Origin: Lysobacter sp. Root76
Lineage (GTDB): Bacteria; Pseudomonadota; Gammaproteobacteria; Xanthomonadales; Xanthomonadaceae
NCBI RefSeq assembly: GCF_001428685.1
Contig: NZ_LMIK01000007.1
Span: 1 to 64,000, forward strand
Direction of reading: 5' to 3'
DNA: 64,000 nt
The position numbers were made by a program, and so were the translations under genes. The notes beneath the pieces are model-generated. The model did no database searches and was not told the origin of the DNA. It saw nothing but the letters and a program-made list of their open reading frames with translations. Positions within the stretch are counted from its first letter, which is position 1; the number at the start of each line of letters is the position of its first letter. Below are positions 25,341 to 33,901 of this stretch, one piece after another.

Positions 25341-26371
25341 AACCTCTCTTCGGCGATACGCAGGCGACTCCATCCAGGTCTTGGGGCATGAGCAAATATC
25401 GCTTCCTACTGTGGGCTTGCCTGGTGCTGGCAGCCTTGTTCGGCGCCTATCTGCTCGGCCGCAAGGAAGGATCGAGCGGGCATCCGACGGCGCTGCCGGC
25501 GACCACCGCGGCGGATCCCGCCGGCCAGGCTCCCGGCAGCGAGCTGCCGATCGTCGCCAAGGCGAGTCTCGACTTCGACCGGGGCGCGTCGATGCCGCCG
25601 CTGGGCACGCCGCTGAAGACGGTGTATGCGCAATTGCAGGCGCAGGCGAACGCGGGCGACGCCCGGGCGGCAGCGCGATTGTTACGCGACCTCAACCGTT
25701 GCAGCCGTTTGCGCGCCACCGAATGGTCGACGATGCGCAATGCCGGCGACCTCACCGAGCACAAGACGGAGAATTTGAACGCGGCGCAGTTGCGGACCTA
25801 TCAGGTCCTGCTCGAATCCGCCGAGATCCGTCAGCGCGAAGTGGAAGAAGGGCGGACCTTGTGCGCGGATGTCGGCGACGAGATTCTCGATACCTTGAAC
25901 GCGAACATGGCCCAGGCCGCCCGGCTCGGCGACGCCGACGCGCGCGCCTGCTATCTCAGCCGCGGGCCGCTGTACGACCAGCGCAGCCTGCTCAAGCAAC
26001 CGGCTGCGCTCGGCGCGTACCGCCGCGAGGCGACGGCGTTGATCGAGAGCGGCCTGGCCGCCGGGGACTGGCGGGTCGTCGATCTGCTGCAGAGCGCCTA
26101 CGAGCCGGGCTCGCAGAGCCTGCTGGCGGGCGTGGTGGGCACCGACGTGGACCGGCACTATCGTTATCTCAAGCTTTATCGTCTCGGCGCGGAAAACTTC
26201 CGGGCGGCCCAGATCGACCGGCAGCTCGCGCTCGCCGCGGCGAACCTGAGTCCGGCGCAGCGCGCCGAAGCCGACGAGTGGGCGCAAACGACACTGCGCG
26301 AGAACTTCAACGGCGCCTCGACCGCCGGCACACCGCAGGGCTGGGATGCCTGCGCGCCTTTCGGGGGTTGA
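25337..26371 (+). CDS. Membrane-anchored protein of unknown function, tandem paralogue 2
   Basis: A 344-residue paralogue of the preceding gene, sharing AQLQAQA.AGDA.AA.RL, a run of CSRL, GDVDARACYL-like segments, LI.SG..AGDW.VVD and the identical HYRYLKLYRLG. A single N-terminal transmembrane segment (FLLWACLVLAALFGAYLLG) follows MSKYR. ATG 25337 overlaps the previous stop; ATG 25388 (MSKYRFLLW) gives a normal anchor and may be the true start. Function unknown. The pair arose by tandem duplication and has diverged to roughly 40% identity by eye. Confidence 0.75.
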   Translation: MKPLFGDTQATPSRSWGMSKYRFLLWACLVLAALFGAYLLGRKEGSSGHPTALPATTAADPAGQAPGSELPIVAKASLDFDRGASMPPLGTPLKTVYAQLQAQANAGDARAAARLLRDLNRCSRLRATEWSTMRNAGDLTEHKTENLNAAQLRTYQVLLESAEIRQREVEEGRTLCADVGDEILDTLNANMAQAARLGDADARACYLSRGPLYDQRSLLKQPAALGAYRREATALIESGLAAGDWRVVDLLQSAYEPGSQSLLAGVVGTDVDRHYRYLKLYRLGAENFRAAQIDRQLALAAANLSPAQRAEADEWAQTTLRENFNGASTAGTPQGWDACAPFGG

Positions 26372-26860
26372 GCCAGATCGGCACGCGTGGGCTGAGAACG
26401 GGGGATCGTGTGACGCGCGTCGCACGGGTCGGTGCGGACCCAGCTTGAGGCAGCGACGCCGGCGTACCTAGCGGCAGCCAGCCAAGCTGGCCCGGAGCCC
26501 TTTGGCCGAGCCGGTCGTAGGGCGGCTCAAATCGCTCAGGGAAACCGAGCGGACGTCACCGACAGCGGCTTGCCGCTTCTATCGCTATAAAGACCGGTAT
26601 CAGCATCGGCTGAGTCTGGAGAGACAGACCGCCAGCGAGCGCCGGATCCCGACCGAGTCGCGCCGGCACGGTCGCGCCTGCGCGGATCGCGGCGAGTGGC
26701 CGCTCGCATCCTCTGGATTCCGTAGGGAACTTGTAGACGCGTCGTCACTCAAGGCAGGCGATCGCCGGCTACGGCCAGAAGCGCAGGTGGGCGGCCGCAT
26801 GCTCCGCGATTCGCCGAAGACCGCGCAGCGCGGTTGAGGCGGCTTTGGACAGGGAGGGTC
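26372..26860. other. Gene-free stretch left of the pepQ remnant
   Basis: Short frames here (26502-26837 plus, 26536-26748 minus, 26600-26800 minus) have no recognisable protein content, no good ribosome-binding sites and no neighbours in phase. No transposase, tRNA or clear terminal inverted repeat is seen. It could be decayed sequence at the right edge of the inserted module. Confidence 0.35.
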
Positions 26861-26884
26861 TTGCGCGGATTGCGGATCGCCACG

Positions 26885-27036
26885 ACGGCGTAGACTGATC
26901 CCGACGCTCGAGCCCTAGGTAGCGCGGGCCCGCCGGCCGTGACCAGGCGTTCGAGACCGGCATGCCTCGGGCCTCGTGAACGCAATGTTGAAGCTGGGCG
27001 AGGTGGGCGGGGTAGGATCGCTGGATCGCGGGACAT
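26885..27036 (-). pseudogene. Remnant of a second pepQ 5' end
   Basis: Read on the minus strand from 27036, it gives MMSRDPAILP then, after a 2-base deletion, a frame still recognisable as PAHLAQLQHCVHEAR. This compares with MSHDPASLYPAHLAEL...VHEAL in intact pepQ. DNA similarity continues to about 26885 (roughly codon 50) and then fades. It has at least one frameshift and no catalytic domain, so it cannot encode a peptidase. Confidence 0.75.
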
Positions 27037-27102
27037 CATGGAGGGTCTCTTGGGGACGTCCAGGGATTTCGACGGATTCTCTTCGTCCTCGCAGGGCGGC
27101 TC
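26939..27102 (-). repeat. Right copy of the pepQ 5'-region direct repeat
   Basis: It aligns with 16617-16780 in the same orientation, covering pepQ codons 1-33 and about 65 bp of its upstream region. Small indels and scattered substitutions leave roughly three quarters of bases identical by eye. The GGDEF/EAL gene that follows starts inside it, at 27038. Confidence 0.75.
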
Positions 27103-29779
27103 GGTCGACGGCGGGCGCGGCTTCGCCGGTTCCGGCAATCCGCCGACCGACGTTTCCGACCGGATCGCGCCGCTGGGCGTGCCGGCATGGGCCTTGAGCC
27201 TGCTCGCGCTGGCTTTCGGGGTCGCCCTGACCCTGTGGCTGGGCGGCGCGCAGGAGCGGCGCGTGGTCGACGATCGCACCGCCGCGCTCGAGAGCAGCGC
27301 GGAGCGCGGCTATCACTCGGTGGTCGATCGCCTGCAGGCCTGCGAACTGCTGCTGCGCTCGGTCCAGACCCTGTTCCTGACCTCGGACGAAGTCACGCCC
27401 GCCGAATTCGCCAACCTCTACGCCAACGTGCGGCCGCGCGAGCGCTTTCCCAGCCTGCAGGCGATGGCCTATTCGCGCCGCGCGCCGCGAGTGGACGGCG
27501 ATCACTACATCACCGACCTGGTCGCGCCGCTGGCCGGCAACGAGCGCGTGGTCGGGCTGGACGTGAACCTGCAGCCGACCAATCTGGTCGGCGTGCTGAG
27601 TTCGCGCGACAGCGACCGCGCGGTGCTGTCGGCGCCGTTCCGGCTCGCTCAGCAGCGCGGCCCCGATTCGCGTCGCGACGGCGTGACCATGCGTCTGCCG
27701 GTATTCACCGCCGGCCCGCCGCCGGCCACGCAGGAGGAGCGTCGCGCGCGCATGCGCGGCTCGATCGCGATCTCGTTCCACGCCGGGCAACTGATCGAGG
27801 GCGGCCTGGGCGAGGAGGCGCGTCGCCAGCTGCAGGTCGAAGTCAGCGACGTCACCGACGGTACCGCGCCGGACAAGGCGATTTCGCTGTTCGCGACCGG
27901 CCCGGCCCCGACCGCGGCCACGGGATATAGGTTCGAACGCGACATCGACTACGGGGGGCGTCGCTGGCGGGTGCGCATGCGCGCGCTGAATTCGGTCAAG
28001 AACGGCGTGAGCGGGCACAACTGGGTGCTGCTGCCCGGCTTGCTGGCGAGCGTGCTGCTGGCGGCGCTGGTGTGGTCGGTCGCGCGCACGCGCCGGCTGG
28101 CGCTGGAGCTGGGCTCGCGCATGAGCCGCCGCTACCGCGAGAGCGAAGAGCGCTTCCGTGTCCTCAACGAACTGCTGCCGGCGCTGGTGCTGCTGGCGCG
28201 CCGCGACGACGGCAGCATCACCTACGCCAACCAGGCCTCGCGCGCGCGCCTGGGCGAGGCCATATACGAAGTGCCGCTGCCGGAGCTGTTCGAGGACGAA
28301 CTGCTGCGCGACAAGCTGCGCGCGGCCGACCTGGTCGACTGCGCCAACGCCGAGGCCATGCTGCGCAGCGTCAACGGCGACCGCTTCTGGGCCAACGTGT
28401 CGATCACCGGCGTGGTGCTGGAGGGCCGTTCCAAGCTGCTGATGGTCGCTTCCGATATTTCCGAGCAGCGCCAGCTCACCGAATTGCTGACGTATCAGGC
28501 CAGTCACGACACCTTGACCGAGCTCTACAACCGGCGCGAGTTCGAGCGCAGGATCGAGCGCGTGCTGGCCGCCGTCGCCGCGGGCGGCCCGCCGTGCGCG
28601 CTGCTGTATATCGACCTGGACCAGTTCAAGCTGATCAACGATACCTCCGGCCACGTCGCGGGCGATCAGCTACTGAGCCAGCTGGCGACGATGATGAGCG
28701 TGCACTTGCGCGGCGGCGACGTGCTCGCGCGCCTGGGCGGCGACGAATTCGGCGTGCTCGCCACCGAAGTCCACGACCTCGCCGGGGCGATGCTGGTGGC
28801 CGAACGCCTGCGCGAGCACATCGACGGCTACGTGTTCGTATGGGAGCAGCGCACCTACACCGTCACCGCGAGCATCGGCGGGGTGATGCTGGACCGCGCC
28901 AACGTGACCCTCAAGGATCTACTGTCGCAGGCCGATACCGCTTGCTACATGGCCAAGGAGGGCGGCCGCAATCGCGTGCATTTCTATTCCGAGCACGACG
29001 ACAACGCCGCGCGCCGGCGCAGCGAGATGGAATGGGCCAATCGCCTGCGCTGGGCGATCGACGAGGGCCGGCTGCTGCTCAAGTACCAGGAGGTCTGGCC
29101 GCTGTCGGCGGACGCCGAGCCCGGGCTGCACCTGGAGCTGCTGCTGCGCTTCCGCGACGAGGAGGGCCGGCTGGTGGTGCCCGGCGCCTTCATTCCCGCG
29201 GCCGAACGCTACGGCCTGATGCCGATGATCGACCGCTGGGTGATCGAGACCGCATTGGCCAACTTCGACCGCCTGCATCCGTCCGGCCAACAGCTGCGCA
29301 CGGCGACCATCAACCTCTCCGGCGCCAGCATCGAGGACGAGACCCTGGCCGACCTGATCCTGGAGCTGCTCAAGCGCCACGCCGTCGAGCCGCAGCGGGT
29401 CTGCTTCGAGATCACCGAGACCGTGGCGGTACGCAACCTGGCCCAGGTCGCGCGCTTCATCGAGCGTCTGCGCGCGGTCGGCTGCCGGTTCGCGCTGGAC
29501 GATTTCGGCGCCGGCATGTCCTCGTTCGGCTACCTCAAGAATCTGCCGGTGGACATCATCAAGATCGACGGCGCCTTCATCCGCGATCTGCTCACCGATC
29601 CGATGAGCCATGCCATCGTCAAGGCGGTGACCGACATCGGCCACCAGCGCGGACTCAAGGTGATCGCCGAGTGGGTGACCAGCGACGAGATCCTGATGGA
29701 GTTGGGGGCGATGGGCGTCGACTACGCCCAGGGCTACGCCTTGCACCAGCCCGAGCCGGTGCCGTTCCATCGGCGTTGA
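27038..29779 (+). CDS. CHASE-PAS-GGDEF-EAL membrane c-di-GMP enzyme
   Basis: A 913-residue inner-membrane protein. One transmembrane helix near residues 47-69 (WALSLLALAFGVALTLWLG), a periplasmic CHASE sensor (LQACELLLRSVQTLFLTSDEV through about 320), a second helix (LLPGLLASVLLAALVWSV), a PAS domain, then GGDEF (ARLGGDEFGVL) and EAL. EAL reads LELLLRF with its Glu. DDFGAGMSSFGYLKNLPVD and KIDGAF are present, but the usual AEGVET is AEWVTS, losing one Glu. Synthesis is likely; hydrolysis is uncertain. The first 22 residues come from the antisense of the pepQ leader remnant. TTG 27050 behind GGAGGG is an alternative start. Confidence 0.88.
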   Translation: MEGLLGTSRDFDGFSSSSQGGSVDGGRGFAGSGNPPTDVSDRIAPLGVPAWALSLLALAFGVALTLWLGGAQERRVVDDRTAALESSAERGYHSVVDRLQACELLLRSVQTLFLTSDEVTPAEFANLYANVRPRERFPSLQAMAYSRRAPRVDGDHYITDLVAPLAGNERVVGLDVNLQPTNLVGVLSSRDSDRAVLSAPFRLAQQRGPDSRRDGVTMRLPVFTAGPPPATQEERRARMRGSIAISFHAGQLIEGGLGEEARRQLQVEVSDVTDGTAPDKAISLFATGPAPTAATGYRFERDIDYGGRRWRVRMRALNSVKNGVSGHNWVLLPGLLASVLLAALVWSVARTRRLALELGSRMSRRYRESEERFRVLNELLPALVLLARRDDGSITYANQASRARLGEAIYEVPLPELFEDELLRDKLRAADLVDCANAEAMLRSVNGDRFWANVSITGVVLEGRSKLLMVASDISEQRQLTELLTYQASHDTLTELYNRREFERRIERVLAAVAAGGPPCALLYIDLDQFKLINDTSGHVAGDQLLSQLATMMSVHLRGGDVLARLGGDEFGVLATEVHDLAGAMLVAERLREHIDGYVFVWEQRTYTVTASIGGVMLDRANVTLKDLLSQADTACYMAKEGGRNRVHFYSEHDDNAARRRSEMEWANRLRWAIDEGRLLLKYQEVWPLSADAEPGLHLELLLRFRDEEGRLVVPGAFIPAAERYGLMPMIDRWVIETALANFDRLHPSGQQLRTATINLSGASIEDETLADLILELLKRHAVEPQRVCFEITETVAVRNLAQVARFIERLRAVGCRFALDDFGAGMSSFGYLKNLPVDIIKIDGAFIRDLLTDPMSHAIVKAVTDIGHQRGLKVIAEWVTSDEILMELGAMGVDYAQGYALHQPEPVPFHRR

Positions 29780-29891
29780 TCGATGGCGATGGCGCGCTTA
29801 TTACCGCGCCCTACGTAGGATGCGGCGAGGGGAAACGAATCGCGTCGTCGCGCGATACCGAACGACGTCGTCCGTTGAGCCCGTTCGCGCC

Positions 29892-30242
29892 TTACTCGTA
29901 AGTGCCGCCGGGCGAATCCAGCCACTGCCGCAACTGCAGCATCTCGCTTTCGAGCATGGTGATGAAGCGCAGACCGGTCCAGGTCTGGCCCGGCATGCTG
30001 GCGCGGTCCTGCCACAGCAGGTGCGCGCCGACTTCGATCGGCGAGGTGTGGTGCGGCGCGTCGCGCAGGCTGAAGCGCAACTGGTACAGCGCGTCTTCGA
30101 CCAGCGGCGCGCTGGCGATCAGCAGCATGCCGGTTTCCGACAGGTTGCTGAGCTGACCGATCACGGTGTCGGTCATGGTGTCGACGACCTGGACCGGATC
30201 GCTGACCCGGCGCCGGCGGACGCGGCGGAATTCCTCGTTCAT
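29892..30242 (-). CDS. PilZ-domain c-di-GMP receptor
   Basis: A 116-residue cytosolic protein. The N-terminal Arg cluster RRVRRRRV and the NLSETG motif (D/NxSxxG) are the two c-di-GMP-contacting elements of PilZ domains; WTGLRFI is a typical third strand. It overlaps the upstream DUF1631 gene by 4 bp (ATGA), so translation is coupled. It is convergent with a GGDEF/EAL gene, putting a maker/breaker and a reader of c-di-GMP side by side. Confidence 0.92.
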   Translation of the reverse strand: MNEEFRRVRRRRVSDPVQVVDTMTDTVIGQLSNLSETGMLLIASAPLVEDALYQLRFSLRDAPHHTSPIEVGAHLLWQDRASMPGQTWTGLRFITMLESEMLQLRQWLDSPGGTYE

Positions 30243-32503
30243 GCCTCGGCCTCCTCCGCCTTCTGTCCGCCGCTGACGAAACCACGCAGCACGCTGAGCG
30301 CCGCGTTCCAGGCCCGATCGACCAGCCGGCCCTTCTCGGCGGTGACCACGCGCGTCTGGCCGTGCGCCATCATCCGCGCCAGGCTGTCCAGCGACTGCTC
30401 GCCGACGCGCTGGCCGCGCTGATTCACGAACAGGGCGTTGTCGGTGACGGTGCTGAACCAGGACAGGCGTCTGCGCATTACATCGCCTTGCTGATTGATC
30501 ACGAACTCGAACCAGGTGCCGAAGGGCAGGGTGCGGATGTGTTCCCAGCAGATCTGTTCCTGCTCGCTGCGCGCCGGAAGCTCGCGCTTGGCCGTGCCGC
30601 TGTCCTCGCCCAGGCGCGCGCGCGCCTTGAGCCTCATCGCCAGTTCCGTGCGCGAGGCGACGTCGTCGTTGGCCGCGGCGGCGCCGACGGTGAGCTGGCG
30701 CGAGATCGCATTGGCCTCGTCGGCGTGATAGCCGACCAAGGTCAGGGCATGTTCGATGTCGCCGTCCAGGCCGCCGGGCGCCTGTTCGCTGGCGCCGGCC
30801 ACGTTGGCCGCGACGATCTGACGGGTCGCCTCGACCTGGCGCCGCCATTCGTCAGATTCCTCACCGTGCCGCAGCAGGGTCAGGGTCAGCACGTCGGACC
30901 AGGCTTGGGTCAGCAGTGCCTGCACGAACTTGGGCAGGGCTTGGCCGTGGACCGCCGCGGCGATGGCGTCGCTGGCCTGCTGCTTGGCCATCTCGAGCTT
31001 TTCCTTGCCGCGGGCGGCCTCGACATGGCGGCGTTCGGCGACTTCGGCCTTGCGCGCCATCGAGCGCAGATGGTCTTGCAGGCTCTGGTTGGCGGCCTCG
31101 AACACCGCCGCGTCGCCGTCGTAGTGCTCGACCACGTGATCGACCGCGCGCCGCAATTGGTCGTTGAGCTGCGGGTCGGCTTCCTCTTTCGGGATCCAGC
31201 TCGCGCCGGCCTCGGCGACCGCGTTCAATAATTGCCGCGCCGGATGCTGGCTGCGCACGAAGAAGGCGCGGTCCTGCAGCGCCAGGCGCAGCAGCGGCAC
31301 CTGCAGGCGGCCGAGCATGCCGGAGGTGGCGGCGTCGCCGCGCAGTTCGCGTTCGATCTCGCCGTAGAACAGGTCCAACAGCTCGAAGGCGTCGCTGTCT
31401 TCGCGCGACAGGGTCGCCGCCTCGCCGCGTTGCTGGCGGGCCTGGGCGAGCAGGGTCTGGCGCAGATCGGCGACGCTGCGCTGCGCGGGCGCCGCGTGCG
31501 CGGGCGTGGCCTGGAGCGCGCGCAGGGAGTCGATGAGCTCGTCGGTGGCCAGCGGCGGGCGCGCGGCCGGCTGCGCGCCCGGGCGCAGCTTGCCGAGCAG
31601 CTCGCGGCGGCCGGACAGCAACTGTTGCAGCGAGGCGTAGTCGCTGCCCTCGTCGCCGCCGGCGGCGATCGCCGCGGCGTCGGTCTGGCCGGTCCAGGCG
31701 GTGTAGGGACGCGCGCCGCGCGGCCCGCGGGCGCCGTCCTCGCGCGCGCTGCGCGGGTCTTCGCTGCGCTCGACGTTCTGCGCGGTCGGGCGCGCCCGGA
31801 TCGGCACGAACGACAGGCTGGGCAGCACGTTCTCGCGCGCCAGCAGGGCATTCATGGTCTCGACCAGCTGGGCGTAGCCGGTCATCACGTGCAGGTCGTA
31901 GATGCGGTAGAGGTCCAGCTTGGCCTCCTGGCCGATCTGCAGCACCGAGCAGGCTTCGGCCATGATCCGGCCGAGGCTGTGCGGGCCCAGCGGCAGGCGC
32001 TCGGCGTCGAAGGCCGGGGCGCCGGCGAGTACGCCGAAGCGCTGGCCCAGCAACAGCAGGGGCAGGCCGGCGCGCGCCTCCTGGCGCGCTGCGATCGCGC
32101 GCAGCGCCGCGTGCTCGTCCATCTCCTGGTCTTCGACCAGGCGCAGGTCGCGGAAGGTCGGCAGGGCCTGCTGCTCCTCGGCCGCCGTCACCGGTTCGCG
32201 GACCTTGGTCAGGGCGGTCTCCAGCCCGACCAGGTAGCGCGGGATCAGGTCGACCCGGTTCAGGCGCACCAGGCGCAGGGTTTCCAGATGAACCGACTGC
32301 AGGCTGGCGTTGCGGGCCTGGTCGGCCTGGCGGAACAGCTGCTGCTCGTAGTCGGCCAGCATGTGGTCGAGCGCGCGCGCCATCTCGTCGGAGACCAGGG
32401 CGTACAGATGCTCGAGCACCCGCCGCACGCGCTTGGGCATCGCCGCGGACGCCAGCGTGGGCCGCGGGAACGATTTGCCTAGCGGTTCGAATGTCGCGGA
32501 CAT
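30239..32503 (-). CDS. DUF1631 family protein
   Basis: A 754-residue cytosolic protein of the large DUF1631 family of gamma- and betaproteobacteria (sometimes mislabelled thymidine phosphorylase). Mostly helical: LYALVSDEMARALDHMLADYEQQLFRQAD near the start, LQIGQEAKLDLYRIYDLHVM, a low-complexity Pro/Ala-rich middle, and a C-terminal region WEHIRTLPFGTWFEFVINQQGDVMRRRLSW, which resembles a PilZ-like beta strand set. No catalytic motif is evident. It is translationally coupled to a PilZ protein, suggesting a shared role in c-di-GMP output; in Pseudomonas and Xanthomonas such pairs are linked to surface behaviour (recollection). Confidence 0.88.
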   Translation of the reverse strand: MSATFEPLGKSFPRPTLASAAMPKRVRRVLEHLYALVSDEMARALDHMLADYEQQLFRQADQARNASLQSVHLETLRLVRLNRVDLIPRYLVGLETALTKVREPVTAAEEQQALPTFRDLRLVEDQEMDEHAALRAIAARQEARAGLPLLLLGQRFGVLAGAPAFDAERLPLGPHSLGRIMAEACSVLQIGQEAKLDLYRIYDLHVMTGYAQLVETMNALLARENVLPSLSFVPIRARPTAQNVERSEDPRSAREDGARGPRGARPYTAWTGQTDAAAIAAGGDEGSDYASLQQLLSGRRELLGKLRPGAQPAARPPLATDELIDSLRALQATPAHAAPAQRSVADLRQTLLAQARQQRGEAATLSREDSDAFELLDLFYGEIERELRGDAATSGMLGRLQVPLLRLALQDRAFFVRSQHPARQLLNAVAEAGASWIPKEEADPQLNDQLRRAVDHVVEHYDGDAAVFEAANQSLQDHLRSMARKAEVAERRHVEAARGKEKLEMAKQQASDAIAAAVHGQALPKFVQALLTQAWSDVLTLTLLRHGEESDEWRRQVEATRQIVAANVAGASEQAPGGLDGDIEHALTLVGYHADEANAISRQLTVGAAAANDDVASRTELAMRLKARARLGEDSGTAKRELPARSEQEQICWEHIRTLPFGTWFEFVINQQGDVMRRRLSWFSTVTDNALFVNQRGQRVGEQSLDSLARMMAHGQTRVVTAEKGRLVDRAWNAALSVLRGFVSGGQKAEEAEA

Positions 32504-32696
32504 GCAGGACTCACCGGTACCGGATCGGGCGATCTAATCACGCCCCCTTGAGACCCGCCAGCCCTGTCGCTGCCAAGCGGCCGGAATGGAGCGACCACCG
32601 ATTCAAACGCGGGCAGGGGCGGAGCGCGGCCAGCGCGGGTTGGCGCCCGCTCGGCCGCCGATGTTGCGGGACAGCACGACGACTGCGACGCAAAGC

Positions 32697-33896
32697 CTAG
32701 TCGTCGAGGAACAGCGACACCACGTCGTTGGTGTAGCGCCGGCCCAGTTCGGTCGGGCGCACGCGTTCGCTTTCGCGCCCCTGGCCGTCCCGCTCCTCAC
32801 CGTCTCGCTCCCCACCGTCCTGCTCCAGCCAGCCCCGCGCCAGCGCGGTCTGCAGCGGCGCGGCGATCGCGCTCCGGGCCAGGCCGGTGCGGGCCTCGAA
32901 ATCCGACAGGGCGAAGCCGTCGACCAGGCGCAGGGCGTTGAGCATGAACTCGAACGGCCGCCGCTCCGGCGCGATGCGGTCGTCGCCGCCGATCGCCTCG
33001 GCGCTGCCGGCGCGGGCCAGGTACTGGGTCGGGTGCTTGATCTTCCAGCGCCGCAGCACGGCCTGTTCGGCGCCCAGGGTGATCTTGCCGTGGGCGCCGG
33101 CGCCGATGCCCAGGTAGTCGCCGTAGCGCCAGTAATTGACGTTATGGGCGCAGCGGCGGTCCGGGCGCGCGTAGGCGCTGACTTCGTACTGAGCATAGCC
33201 GTGCGCGGCCAGCAGAGCCTGGCAGTGCTCCTGCATGTCCCAGGCGCCGTCGTCGTCGGGGATGCCCTGCGGCGGGCGCGCGGCGAACACGGTGTTGGGT
33301 TCCAGGGTCAGCTGGTAGTGCGAGACGTGGGTCGGATCCAGTGCGAAAGCGCGTTCCAGATCGCGCTCGGCCATCGCCAGGCTCTGCTCCGGCAGGGCGT
33401 ACATCAGATCGAGATTGAGGTTGTCGTAGCCGGCGTCCTGGGCCAGCTTGACCGCCGCCTCGGCCTCGCCGCTGTCGTGGATCCGGCCCAGGCGCCGCAG
33501 GCAGCCGTCGTCGAAGCTCTGGATGCCGAAGCTCAGGCGGTTCACACCGGCGGCGCGGTAGAGCTCGAAGCGGCCGTGCTCGGCGGTGCCGGGATTGGTT
33601 TCCAGGGTGATCTCGCAGCCCGGAGCGAAGCGCAGACGAGCGCTGGCGGCCTGCAGGAAGCGGTCGATGGCCTCCGGCGGGAACAGGCTGGGCGTGCCGC
33701 CGCCGAAGAATACGGTCTGCACGGTGCGGCCCCAGACCAGCGGCAGATCGTAGTCGAGATCGGCGAGCAGGGCGTCGACGTAGTCGGCGAACGGCAGCGG
33801 ACCGCGGCCCTCGTGCGAGTTGAAATCGCAGTACGGGCATTTGCGCACGCACCAGGGCAAGTGCACGTATAGCGACAGGGGCGGCAAGGACAACAT
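32697..33896 (-). CDS. hemW: HemW radical-SAM haem chaperone
   Basis: A 399-residue radical SAM protein. CVRKCPYC at residues 16-23 is the CxxxCxxC [4Fe-4S] motif. GGGTPSLF, LETNPGT and NRLSFGIQSFDD follow as in HemN-like proteins. The N-terminus lacks the extension of true coproporphyrinogen dehydrogenase HemN, so HemW (haem insertion chaperone) is the better call. A Glu/Arg/Gly-rich insert (about 363-380) before the last helix is unusual and repetitive. Start 33896 (MLSLPPLSLYVHLPWC) is standard. It lies 5 bp after the lipoprotein stop, last in the rph-to-hemW run. Confidence 0.92.
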   Translation of the reverse strand: MLSLPPLSLYVHLPWCVRKCPYCDFNSHEGRGPLPFADYVDALLADLDYDLPLVWGRTVQTVFFGGGTPSLFPPEAIDRFLQAASARLRFAPGCEITLETNPGTAEHGRFELYRAAGVNRLSFGIQSFDDGCLRRLGRIHDSGEAEAAVKLAQDAGYDNLNLDLMYALPEQSLAMAERDLERAFALDPTHVSHYQLTLEPNTVFAARPPQGIPDDDGAWDMQEHCQALLAAHGYAQYEVSAYARPDRRCAHNVNYWRYGDYLGIGAGAHGKITLGAEQAVLRRWKIKHPTQYLARAGSAEAIGGDDRIAPERRPFEFMLNALRLVDGFALSDFEARTGLARSAIAAPLQTALARGWLEQDGGERDGEERDGQGRESERVRPTELGRRYTNDVVSLFLDD

Positions 33897-33901
33897 GCGC
33901 T

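Noticed and set aside
16440-27120. Prophage or transposon boundaries around the 17-27 kb module
   Set aside because: No integrase, transposase, tRNA or terminal inverted repeat was found; only the pepQ-derived direct repeats mark the ends, so mechanism is left open.
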